IMG/VR virus record: IMGVR_UViG_3300026518_000066
Coordinates: 1 to 21,196 of that record
DNA from: a virus
Length of the DNA: 21,196 nt
Strand: one strand, 5' to 3'
Each line of letters begins with the position of its first letter. Position 1 is the stretch's first letter. The notes beneath the pieces are model-generated. The model had not been told where the DNA came from and searched no databases. It saw only the letters and a list, made by a program, of their open reading frames with translations. The position numbers were made by a program, and so were the translations under genes. Positions 14,788 to 21,094 of this stretch are shown here, in pieces.

Positions 14788-15054
14788 CTACTCCTTATTT
14801 AAATATTTGCTTTGTGGTTGCGGTAACCATATCTCACTGCCATCATACTCATATCCCATAAATTGTTCAATAGTGTCAGATTTAATATGTTGTTTTTTTA
14901 GAATATTAAACCATCCTCCATTTCCAAAAGATGTTTGAATAATCCAATGTCTTGTATGTTGTTTTGGTTTGTGTTTAATAAATCTATTGGTTGCAACCAA
15001 ACTTCCTACCACCCACTCTCCTTTTTTATTTTTACCTCTAAATTTAATTTCCAT
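14788..15054 (-). CDS. YopX-like phage protein
   Basis: This 88-residue protein opens with MEIKFRGKNKKGEWVVGSLV, the I-x-F-R-G-K-x-x-x-G-x-W-V-x-G pattern of YopX-family phage proteins, and later has IEQFMGYEYDGSEIW, matching the family's T-x-G-Q-x-T-G-x-x-D-x-x-G-x-x-I-x-E region. The family is common in phage early regions and has no settled function. The frame extends to an ATG at 15072, but AAAGGG six bases before the ATG at 15054 favours the shorter form. It is shorter than usual, lacking the E-G-D-I tail. Confidence 0.65.
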   Translation of the reverse strand: MEIKFRGKNKKGEWVVGSLVATNRFIKHKPKQHTRHWIIQTSFGNGGWFNILKKQHIKSDTIEQFMGYEYDGSEIWLPQPQSKYLNKE

Positions 15055-15064
15055 CTTTAACCCT

Positions 15065-16474
15065 TTAATCAAATAAACCTAGAAGTTCCATCTTCTCTTC
15101 CAGTGTTCTTTCTTTGGTAGCTTTCTCTTCTTTAGCTACAACTTCCTCTATCTCTTTTTCTACTTTTTTGTTTTTCTTTTCTACAAAATAATATGGTACG
15201 CCTTTTACTAATGTTTCTTCCCAAAGATAACCTCTTTCACTACTAAGTTCTTTAGCTAAATCTATATACTCTTGTATCTTCTTTGTCCAAGTATTTGGTA
15301 TAAACGGATAGTTTAACATAGTTTGTGATGTTACTTTTTTATCTTCTAATAATAAACTATCAAGTAATCTTTCATGCTTAGGTTTAACTCTTCTTAATAC
15401 AGCTAATACTTTACTAGACTCCTTAATTACCTCAAATGCTTCTTCCATATGTCTTTTAGATATCTCATCTTTGCCTTCAAAAAAAGCATATATACCTGCT
15501 AACTTAGCAGTCTTAAAGTTTCTCTCTGCCATATCTGCTTTTACTGCTGGTTCTAATCCTTTGGTATCTAATATATAATTATCTCCATCAGCTTTGATAG
15601 TAGCCCAATAAAGTTTAGCTTCATTGCTTAAATGCAATACCTTATTAAGATTATCTTTACATATAAGAGATTTAATATACTCTCTATCTTTTTCTCTTTT
15701 AGCTACAATGCTATTAGATATATCCATTTCCCTTACTACTTCTTCTGGTGTACTTCTTTTGGGTTTAGTATTATCATCTATAAATATCATCCTCCTGCCA
15801 TACCCCTCGTCTAGTAGTTTTAAGAAAGAACTTTCTACTGCATCACCCTCAAAAAGTCTAGCTTTATTGCCAAAACAATATAGATTAACACTTAAGCCTT
15901 TAACACTCATAGCATCAGGGTCAGTTCTTTTGGCAATAGGGTCAAAGATACCATTATCATAAGGCTGTAATAATATCTCAAACAATTCAGCTTTGCTCAT
16001 AACTGCTATTCCTATCTCATCTACTTCAATATTAATACCTCCTATCTTGGTTAGCGAATAAGTTTCTGCATAAGCAAATAAACCTGAAGTAGTAGCATTG
16101 CTTAGTCCTTTAGTCCAATTATGTAATGGTCTAGTTTTCTCTTCTGTTTCTAACACTTTTAAAGTTTTACTCTTATATTTAGGATATACCACATCCCCTA
16201 AATAATTAAATGCTTCTTTGAAGTAAAAGTTATCTATTAGGCTAAGACTAGCTCCTTTCCCTCCACCACTATTAAGCAATAAGAGTTGATATATATTAGC
16301 TGGAGTTTTACCAAATCCTGACATAGTATCTATCTGCACTCTTAATTGACTACATATATTCGCCATCTTATAGTTAGCTACCCCAATAGCTGTAGCTAAA
16401 GGTATAGATGGTCTAGCTATCATTAAATCTTCTGCTATTTGTAAAGCAAATTTATTTAGTTTTTGTTTATTCAT
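15065..16474 (-). CDS. P-loop ATPase, DUF3987-like replication helicase candidate
   Basis: This 469-residue protein has a P-loop-like NSGGGKGAS (residues 68-76) and a Walker B-like GGINIEVDEIG (145-155). A sensor-like LYCFGN (199-203) and GYGRRMIFID (224-233) offer possible arginine fingers. The order and spacing resemble DUF3987/RecA-AAA proteins that act as replicative helicases or helicase-primases in phages and plasmids. The P-loop is odd: Gly follows the Lys where Ser or Thr is normal. The last 60 residues are a charged helix (EKEIEEVVAKEEKATKERTL). With the AEP-type primase upstream it probably forms the replication initiation pair. Confidence 0.55.
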   Translation of the reverse strand: MNKQKLNKFALQIAEDLMIARPSIPLATAIGVANYKMANICSQLRVQIDTMSGFGKTPANIYQLLLLNSGGGKGASLSLIDNFYFKEAFNYLGDVVYPKYKSKTLKVLETEEKTRPLHNWTKGLSNATTSGLFAYAETYSLTKIGGINIEVDEIGIAVMSKAELFEILLQPYDNGIFDPIAKRTDPDAMSVKGLSVNLYCFGNKARLFEGDAVESSFLKLLDEGYGRRMIFIDDNTKPKRSTPEEVVREMDISNSIVAKREKDREYIKSLICKDNLNKVLHLSNEAKLYWATIKADGDNYILDTKGLEPAVKADMAERNFKTAKLAGIYAFFEGKDEISKRHMEEAFEVIKESSKVLAVLRRVKPKHERLLDSLLLEDKKVTSQTMLNYPFIPNTWTKKIQEYIDLAKELSSERGYLWEETLVKGVPYYFVEKKNKKVEKEIEEVVAKEEKATKERTLEEKMELLGLFD

Positions 16475-16477
16475 TGT

Positions 16478-16834
16478 TCAGTCCTCTAAGTGCAATGGTT
16501 TCATATCTGGGTCAATATCTAAGTTTTCAAATACAATATCTGCAATGCTTCTTCTTGATTGTTGTCGGCAATCATTGTATAGTTCAAAGAAAAAATCATA
16601 ATATTCTTTTGTTTTAAGAATATACTGAAAACCTCTTCCTTTATCTTCTTTGTTTTTTTGAAAGAAAATAGTAAGAATATCTGTATTGAACTCCAAATCA
16701 TATTTAAGTTCTATTGCTTTAAAGTTATCAAGTTTATACCCTAAATCAATAGGACTTTGACCTTTAGTCTTAGAAGCTTTACTTTTTGCTTCCAACATCA
16801 ACCATTCAAGTTTTTGTTTTGTTTGTTTCTGCAT
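16478..16834 (-). CDS. hypothetical protein downstream of RHH gene
   Basis: This 118-residue protein starts MQKQTKQKLEWLMLEAKSKA, a helical segment, then has a beta-rich core (residues 33-75, with FNTDILTIFFQKNKED) and a helical, acidic end. Its start overlaps the end of the 50-aa ribbon-helix-helix gene by 29 bases, and it has no strong ribosome binding site of its own, so it is probably translated with that gene. Such overlap recalls antitoxin-toxin pairs, but nothing in the sequence matches a known toxin fold. The next gene is the replication ATPase. Function unknown. Confidence 0.6.
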   Translation of the reverse strand: MQKQTKQKLEWLMLEAKSKASKTKGQSPIDLGYKLDNFKAIELKYDLEFNTDILTIFFQKNKEDKGRGFQYILKTKEYYDFFFELYNDCRQQSRRSIADIVFENLDIDPDMKPLHLED

Positions 16835-16958
16835 CTTTATTTACCAATACTCTGACAGCTTGACTTTTACTGTTAAGATAATGTTTACTAACATATTTAT
16901 CTAATAAGTCTAAAGTCCGCTTATCTAAGCTAAGAGTAATTTTAATTTTCTCTTGCAT
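16806..16958 (-). CDS. ribbon-helix-helix DNA-binding regulator, 50 aa
   Basis: A 50-residue frame begins MQEKIKITLSLDKRTLDLLD and continues KYVSKHYLNSKSQAVRVLV before a polar tail. The pattern is that of CopG/Arc/MetJ proteins: a short strand (KITLSLD) that inserts into the major groove as a dimer sheet, helix 1 (KRTLDLLDKYVSK) and helix 2 (SKSQAVRVLVN). The ATG at 16958 has AAAGGA ten bases upstream. It is the first gene after a 190-bp non-coding region containing palindromes and 11-bp repeats, the natural place for its operator. It could control the replication operon, or act in replication initiation. Its end overlaps the 118-aa gene. Confidence 0.78.
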   Translation of the reverse strand: MQEKIKITLSLDKRTLDLLDKYVSKHYLNSKSQAVRVLVNKDAETNKTKT

Positions 16959-17148
16959 TTTTTTGAGTTCCTTTCTTAAGATATTAAAAGTATATCATAT
17001 ACCACCTTAATACTATCTTAGTACTGCTTAATCCTTGAGGTTTCCTTGAGGTTTCCTTGAGGTTTCCTCTTCTTAGTATTAGATATAGATTATTATTACT
17101 ATTAGATTAGTGTTACTTTTTATAATAAAAAAAAATTTTTAAACAACA
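16959..17148. promoter_or_regulatory. control region or replication origin candidate
   Basis: This is the longest clearly non-coding stretch in the leftward block. From the RHH gene outwards it holds the palindrome GTATATCATATAC (16990-17002), the inverted repeat TACTA-TCT-TAGTA (17011-17023), three 11-bp direct repeats (17033-17065), TTAGAT-like repeats (17075-17110) and an A/T-only core (about 17120-17143). On the minus strand a TATGAT -10 candidate lies inside the first palindrome. Iterons plus an AT-rich run are also typical of origins. The layout is seen; the role is inferred. Confidence 0.5.
17033..17065. repeat. three perfect 11-bp tandem repeats (iteron-like)
   Basis: CCTTGAGGTTT occurs three times head to tail without mismatch (17033-17043, 17044-17054, 17055-17065), followed by the first four bases CCTC of a partial copy. 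The period of 11 bp is close to one helical turn, so each copy presents the same DNA face, as expected for cooperative protein binding. The unit is far more GC-rich than its surroundings. Confidence 0.92.
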
Positions 17149-17997
17149 CTACCCTATATATCCACATACATATTTCATAGCTTCAACCATACTCATACTA
17201 TGATATTCTTTGAGCACACTAATTACATCACCATACCAACCAGACCCATAATCAGTAATAACTAAACTTTTATAGCTTATAGTTGCACTACTTGTTCTCT
17301 CCTCTCTTAACTTAAATTTATTCTTTCTAACTTCATAACCAATAGAAGTTAATATATCTACAACTATTTCAAATGTTAATTGTTCTTTAATTGCTTGCAT
17401 AGATAGTCCTCTGTATGTTGGTAACATATCTTTATCTATAAGTATCTTCTCTGCTTTTTCTGTCTCTAGTTGCTTACTAGCTACTTCACTATAAAGAAAC
17501 ATATCTACTGCTTTACCTTGATTATAAATTACAATAGCATCATCATAACCCAAGAATGAAGAAGTCTTGGTTAAAGTTTGTAAATCTGTATCAGGACAAA
17601 ACAATTCTACACTTCTAGCATATATGTCTATATTGTGATTTATATTTATAGCTTTAAAGATTACTCTATATCTATCACATACTAAATTATGTTTGTCTTT
17701 TTGATGAGATTTAGTAGTTCCTAGTATATAATCAAAACTACTGTATCTTTTTTGAAAGTCTGATATAGATAAACCATTGTCTATATCTAAAACTATAATA
17801 TCCTGATTGTTGTTACTCCAATTATCCATAGTCTTATAACCATTCCTCCAAGTAAAAGGACTGTATTGTATTTTACTATTAGTCATAAGTTTATATACAT
17901 CAGTCCATAATACTTGTTTACTTCTCCAACCTTTTTTGGTTTGTTCATAGTTATCAACTATATTCCCTTTAAGTTTTAAGAATGATAGATTAATCAT
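17149..17997 (-). CDS. AEP-type DNA primase with zinc-less CHC2-like tail
   Basis: This 282-residue protein shows the archaeo-eukaryotic primase motifs: DIIVLDIDNG (residues 66-75) with the Asp71/Asp73 metal pair, GTTKSH (93-98) as the S-x-H motif, and RYRVIF (109-114), with PDTDLQ (135-140) as the likely third acidic site. It would make primers for phage replication. The end (residues 226-282), with RTSSATISYKSLVITDYGSG and GDVISVLKEYHSMSMVEAMK, mirrors the CHC2 zinc domain of DnaG (T-P-S then G-D-x-I-x-F) but has lost the Cys/His ligands. AAAGGAG seven bases before the ATG sets the start. It ends where the iteron region begins. Confidence 0.75.
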   Translation of the reverse strand: MINLSFLKLKGNIVDNYEQTKKGWRSKQVLWTDVYKLMTNSKIQYSPFTWRNGYKTMDNWSNNNQDIIVLDIDNGLSISDFQKRYSSFDYILGTTKSHQKDKHNLVCDRYRVIFKAININHNIDIYARSVELFCPDTDLQTLTKTSSFLGYDDAIVIYNQGKAVDMFLYSEVASKQLETEKAEKILIDKDMLPTYRGLSMQAIKEQLTFEIVVDILTSIGYEVRKNKFKLREERTSSATISYKSLVITDYGSGWYGDVISVLKEYHSMSMVEAMKYVCGYIG

Positions 17998-18203
17998 CTT
18001 TTAACTCCTTTGAACTCATAAGACTTTACTTGAAACAATTTAGTTATTTTTCTCATATAGTCAATAGATACTCCAGATTGAGCTATAAGCTCTCTCATTA
18101 GTTGTCCATATGATTTATCGTCTAAAGATAGTTCGTTTAATTTTACCCCCTTAGAGGTCATTAAAACACTATGTTTGAGTTTATCTATCTTAACATCTAC
18201 CAT
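17994..18203 (-). CDS. small hypothetical protein
   Basis: This 69-residue basic protein, MVDVKIDKLKHSVLMTSKGV and onward, contains LNELSLDDKSYGQLMRELIA and a possible helix-turn-helix-like stretch (SGVSIDYMRKITKLF) near its end. Its ATG overlaps the end of the exonuclease gene, and its stop overlaps the primase start by four bases. The LNELSL coding DNA is shared exactly (18 bp) with the gap before SSB. I recognise no family; lying between exonuclease and primase, it may be a replication accessory. Confidence 0.6.
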   Translation of the reverse strand: MVDVKIDKLKHSVLMTSKGVKLNELSLDDKSYGQLMRELIAQSGVSIDYMRKITKLFQVKSYEFKGVKR

Positions 18204-18997
18204 TCTTCATCCTTATAAGGGTCATAATATTGTATTTCCTTAATAACCTCTTCCATAGTAATTAGTTTTAATTTACCTTTGCTATCCCATTGGTTCATTC
18301 TTACGAGCTGATTGGTTAATAGACAATCTTGCGGAGTTTCATATAGATTTATATAATCATTATAGTTTTTAGTTCCAGCTTTAAGCTCCTTTATAAATTT
18401 AGTAGCTCCAACCTTGCCTATTTTCTTAGCTCCCTTAATACCATCAGTAGAGTCTCCCGTTAAAGATTGATATATATACCATTCCTTAATCTCTTCATCT
18501 GTTTTAGCATTATTCCATTCTGCTTTCTTGTAATTAAAAGATATAGTAGGTATAGCATTAACAATATCTTTGTCTATTGCTGCAACCATATATCCTTTAT
18601 AAGCATATCTAACACAAATATCATCTGCTTCAAATGTACTAGATACCAATACAATAGGCTTAACCCTATTATAAATCAATTTCTTTAACTCTTTAGTGTT
18701 TTGCACCAATAACTCTTGTTCGTTTGTTTTAGATGCCCTAGAGGCTTTATAATCACTATATATGTTATATCTAAAGTTGGTTTTAGAAGTAAATGCTATT
18801 TTTAAATCATTTAACTTAGATACTTTATCATAACAAGCTGTTCTTATAGTGCCTATTCTTTCCATAAAATTCATATATGCTAATTCTATGTTATAGTCTT
18901 CTCTAAATTGATAACAACTAGCAAAAAGTAAACTATCGGCATCGATTATAATACTGCCTGTATCTTCTCTAGCTATTAATTCATCTAACATTCCCAT
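18197..18997 (-). CDS. 5'-3' exonuclease, FEN/T7 gp6-like
   Basis: This 266-residue nuclease belongs to the FEN/PIN group. The metal-binding acids appear in order: IIIDADSLL (residues 16-24), DYKASRASK (82-90), the hallmark TFEADDICV (121-129), AIDKDIV (140-146) and LTGDSTDGIKGAKKIGKVGA (179-198), whose last part is the helix-three-turn-helix that grips duplex DNA. Relatives such as T7 gp6 and T5 exonuclease remove RNA primers and resect ends; with ERF this gives a recombination pair. The ATG follows AAAGGA by six bases. Length fits the family (T7 gp6 about 300, T5 291). Confidence 0.9.
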   Translation of the reverse strand: MGMLDELIAREDTGSIIIDADSLLFASCYQFREDYNIELAYMNFMERIGTIRTACYDKVSKLNDLKIAFTSKTNFRYNIYSDYKASRASKTNEQELLVQNTKELKKLIYNRVKPIVLVSSTFEADDICVRYAYKGYMVAAIDKDIVNAIPTISFNYKKAEWNNAKTDEEIKEWYIYQSLTGDSTDGIKGAKKIGKVGATKFIKELKAGTKNYNDYINLYETPQDCLLTNQLVRMNQWDSKGKLKLITMEEVIKEIQYYDPYKDEEW

Positions 18998-19007
18998 ATA
19001 TTATCCT

Positions 19008-19253
19008 TTATATTTCGTGTAATTCTTCAGCTAAGGTTAAATAGTTTCTACCGTCTTGGTAACTATCAATTAGCGTATCTCCTTTAGCTGTAATTGTTCT
19101 GCTTATTTTCAATAATGACATCATATTTGCTACTTGGTATGGTTGTATATTGTGGTCTAAATATATACTCCATAGTCTAGCTATTCTTGTAAAACTAGAC
19201 TTTGGAGTACCATAAGATTTAGCTCTCTCTTTTAGTATCTCTTCATCATTCAT
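19008..19253 (-). CDS. DUF6378-like phage protein
   Basis: This 81-residue protein has the pattern of a small phage domain often labelled DUF6378: ILKERAKSYGTPKSSFTRIA near the start, then VANMMSLLKISR and a closing DSYQDGRNYLTLAEEL. The function of the domain is not settled; the helical layout with scattered acidic residues recalls nucleotide-pool enzymes, but no catalytic set is clear. A frame from an upstream TTG (19268) exists, but TCCT-complementary AGGA seven bases before ATG 19253 favours the shorter form. That start follows the stop of the 39-aa membrane peptide by one base. Confidence 0.6.
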   Translation of the reverse strand: MNDEEILKERAKSYGTPKSSFTRIARLWSIYLDHNIQPYQVANMMSLLKISRTITAKGDTLIDSYQDGRNYLTLAEELHEI

Positions 19254-19254
19254 A

Positions 19255-19374
19255 TTATTTTCCTGCAAAGATATTAACTATGACAGCTAAAGTAATTACT
19301 ACTCCAGCTAAAATTATTGGTGCTACCATAAAGCCTATATATAATAATATACCTGCTCCTATTACTTCTAACAT
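19255..19374 (-). CDS. 39-aa membrane peptide
   Basis: The gap between two leftward genes encodes MLEVIGAGILLYIGFMVAPI followed by ILAGVVITLAVIVNIFAGK, almost wholly hydrophobic with one Glu near the start and one Lys at the end. It would span the inner membrane once or as a hairpin around Pro19. AAGGAG lies five bases before the ATG, which shares a base with the stop of the HTH-like gene (TAATG), and the next gene starts one base after its stop. The tight packing and ideal ribosome binding site argue that it is real. It could be a small membrane effector made early, such as a superinfection or host-inhibition peptide; no family is recognised. Confidence 0.72.
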   Translation of the reverse strand: MLEVIGAGILLYIGFMVAPIILAGVVITLAVIVNIFAGK

Positions 19375-19595
19375 TACAACTCCTTGTCGTTATAATATTT
19401 ATCAGTTACATATCTGATATTTTTTGTTTCAGGAAATATTATCCCTAGCCTATCTCTTTCTTCTTTTGATAGTAAATCTTTCTCTTTTGCGATGTTATGA
19501 TATTTAGTTGTGGATATATTACATATTCTTTTTATCTCTGGTTGTTTTATACCTTTGTTTTTAAGATAAATAAATATCAATTTATCTCTAGTCAT
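19374..19595 (-). CDS. HTH-like small protein
   Basis: This 73-residue basic protein starts MTRDKLIFIYLKNKGIKQPE and continues IKRICNISTTKYHNIAKEKD. That is a plausible helix-turn-helix (GIKQPEIKRICNISTTKYHNI, residues 15-35), like the DNA-binding heads of small recombinase-type and regulator proteins. The rest is polar. It starts directly after the dUTPase stop, and its own stop couples to the 39-aa membrane peptide. A role as an early regulator is possible but unproven. Confidence 0.5.
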   Translation of the reverse strand: MTRDKLIFIYLKNKGIKQPEIKRICNISTTKYHNIAKEKDLLSKEERDRLGIIFPETKNIRYVTDKYYNDKEL

Positions 19596-20255
19596 TTAGT
19601 CATCCTCCATTAAATATTTATCAATCATTTGGTCATAAGCATAATCTGGGTCTTCCTCTAACACATAATGATAGTTTTCCTTAATCCATTCCTCTATCAC
19701 ATCATCTACATCTTTGCCATCTCTGGCATAATCTATAAAATACATTAAATCCTCTCTCTCTGCTTTATCTTTAACTTCATCCCAATCAGGATACACTTTA
19801 ATCATTCTCTTCATTGTTGACTCCTTATCAGTTGAGCCAAAACCACCTTCACCTCTTTGTGTTGGCTCTAATTCTTCTACTTCATTTAAGTATATTTTTG
19901 GTCTATATACTAACATCATCTGACATATTCTATCACCTTTTTTTATTGGTCTTGGAAATGATGTTCCCTTATGAGATACTAGTTTTATCTTTACTTCTCC
20001 TATAAAACCACAATCTATTACTCCAACAGAATTACTTAGTGTTGTAAGGTCTTTAAAGCCCATTCCTGACCTGCTAAACAACAGCAAAGCATAATCTCGT
20101 GGTACTTCAATCTTAAAGCCTAGAGGTACTTCTGCTGTAAAAACATGTCCATTAAACTTCCATTCCACATCTTCTCTAGCTCTACAATCCATGCAAGCAT
20201 CTGTATCGTGTGCATATGTTGGTTTACAATCTTTGTCAAGCAACTTTATTTTCAT
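19596..20255 (-). CDS. dut: dUTPase with acidic C-terminal extension
   Basis: This 219-residue protein starts with a trimeric dUTP diphosphatase (residues 1-145), which turns dUTP into dUMP and keeps uracil out of phage DNA. The five motifs are seen: DACMDCRA (19-26), LLFSRSGMGFKD (58-69), LSNSVGVIDCGFIGEVKIKL (73-92), GDRICQMM (107-114) and the mobile TQRGEGGFGST (132-142). About 75 further residues are added, strongly acidic and helical, starting YPDWDEVKDKAEREDLMYFI; they are not part of the usual fold, whose length is about 140-160. The gene starts inside the end of the upstream gene after AAGGAG. Confidence 0.92.
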   Translation of the reverse strand: MKIKLLDKDCKPTYAHDTDACMDCRAREDVEWKFNGHVFTAEVPLGFKIEVPRDYALLLFSRSGMGFKDLTTLSNSVGVIDCGFIGEVKIKLVSHKGTSFPRPIKKGDRICQMMLVYRPKIYLNEVEELEPTQRGEGGFGSTDKESTMKRMIKVYPDWDEVKDKAEREDLMYFIDYARDGKDVDDVIEEWIKENYHYVLEEDPDYAYDQMIDKYLMEDD

Positions 20256-20664
20256 TTTCCAACTCCTTAATCATTTTATTTGTACTCTTTACCCACTCAA
20301 CCATTCTCTTACTACCTGTTAAAGGAAATTCGTATTTATGGTCTAAAAACAGAGAACCAGTAACAAAAGAGTTTATTGTTCCATTTGTTACTCCCTGCAC
20401 CTTAGCTACTGCTCTTACAAGTGTATACTCTTTGTCATATACATCTAATAGCTTGTAATAATTCTCTTGTGCTTGGTTCTGCAAAGCTTTATTCTTAGAT
20501 ATTATATTGTTAAAATAATCCACATCTATATATAGCTTATTGTCTTCTTTTTTAAATCCTTGTAAATGAGGACTGTTATAGCTCCTAAATTGGTTATGCT
20601 TTACATACAAGTTTGTTCTTATATTATGTTCTCTAGCATAATCAGTAACTCTAACCCATCTCAT
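20236..20664 (-). CDS. putative DNA-binding hypothetical protein
   Basis: This 142-residue protein starts MRWVRVTDYAREHNIRTNLY, resembling the start of excisionase- or regulator-type domains. After a central segment (YIDVDYFNNIISKNKALQNQ) comes TLVRAVAKVQGVTNGTINSF, a possible second helix-turn-helix, and a basic helical tail. It starts at a TAATG overlap with the previous gene and overlaps dUTPase by 20 bases. It may be an early regulator, but there is no firm family. Confidence 0.5.
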   Translation of the reverse strand: MRWVRVTDYAREHNIRTNLYVKHNQFRSYNSPHLQGFKKEDNKLYIDVDYFNNIISKNKALQNQAQENYYKLLDVYDKEYTLVRAVAKVQGVTNGTINSFVTGSLFLDHKYEFPLTGSKRMVEWVKSTNKMIKELENENKVA

Positions 20665-20882
20665 TACTTAATCCTTTCGTCATTTATTACTCTTTCTAAC
20701 ATTCTATAAGGCACAAACTTTTCTCCAAATTTATTAATGCAATTTTTCATGTGTGCAAGTCCCATATCTTTAATTTTAAGTTTTTTACCATCCTTTGTTA
20801 TCCAATATTTAGAATTTCTCATTTTATGGTAACTTTCCATAAAAGCATCTGCCTCATATTCTATATCTTCAGCTAAACTCAT
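20664..20882 (-). CDS. small hypothetical protein
   Basis: This 72-residue protein, MSLAEDIEYEADAFMESYHK and onward, is helical at the start, with a short beta segment around KYWITKDGKKLKIKDMG and a helix carrying HMKNCINKFGEKF. The pattern W-x-T-x-D-G-x-x-x-x-I-x-x-M-x-x-x-H resembles small phage proteins with an Ile-Met-His core. It begins at a TAATG overlap with the upstream gene, and its last codons supply the ribosome binding site for the next. No function is recognised. Confidence 0.6.
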   Translation of the reverse strand: MSLAEDIEYEADAFMESYHKMRNSKYWITKDGKKLKIKDMGLAHMKNCINKFGEKFVPYRMLERVINDERIK

Positions 20883-21094
20883 TACTTACTCCTTATAAAT
20901 TTGTTACAACAAAAAGTTTCATCACTTTCTATTTCTAAAACAGGACATTTGATAGAAACATATAACTTACAATTTCTACATACTCTATTTTCAAAATCAT
21001 CATAGATTTTATCTATTTTAGTCATTATTTTTCTAGGCTTTCCATATGCATCCCTGTCTTGTCTAAACAATTCTTTTGCCTCTTCTCTTGTCAT
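20882..21094 (-). CDS. Cys-rich putative zinc-binding protein
   Basis: This 70-residue protein has a basic helical first half (TREEAKELFRQDRDAYGKPR) and a Cys cluster in the second: CRNCKLY, then CPVLEIE and TFCCNKF. The C-x-x-C, C, C-C arrangement is typical of small zinc-binding phage proteins. It starts in a TAATG overlap with the upstream gene and ends with IRSK, whose codons contain the ribosome binding site of the next gene. Similar C-x-N-C and C-x-K-F elements occur in the protein at the left edge. Function unknown. Confidence 0.6.
   Translation of the reverse strand: MTREEAKELFRQDRDAYGKPRKIMTKIDKIYDDFENRVCRNCKLYVSIKCPVLEIESDETFCCNKFIRSK

Noticed and set aside
14519-14938. Rightward frames opposite the ERF and YopX-like genes
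   Set aside because: They overlap well-supported leftward genes and show no motif or ribosome binding site.
17033-17065. CRISPR-like array
   Set aside because: The repeats are 11 bp, directly tandem and without spacers; iteron or operator is the better reading.
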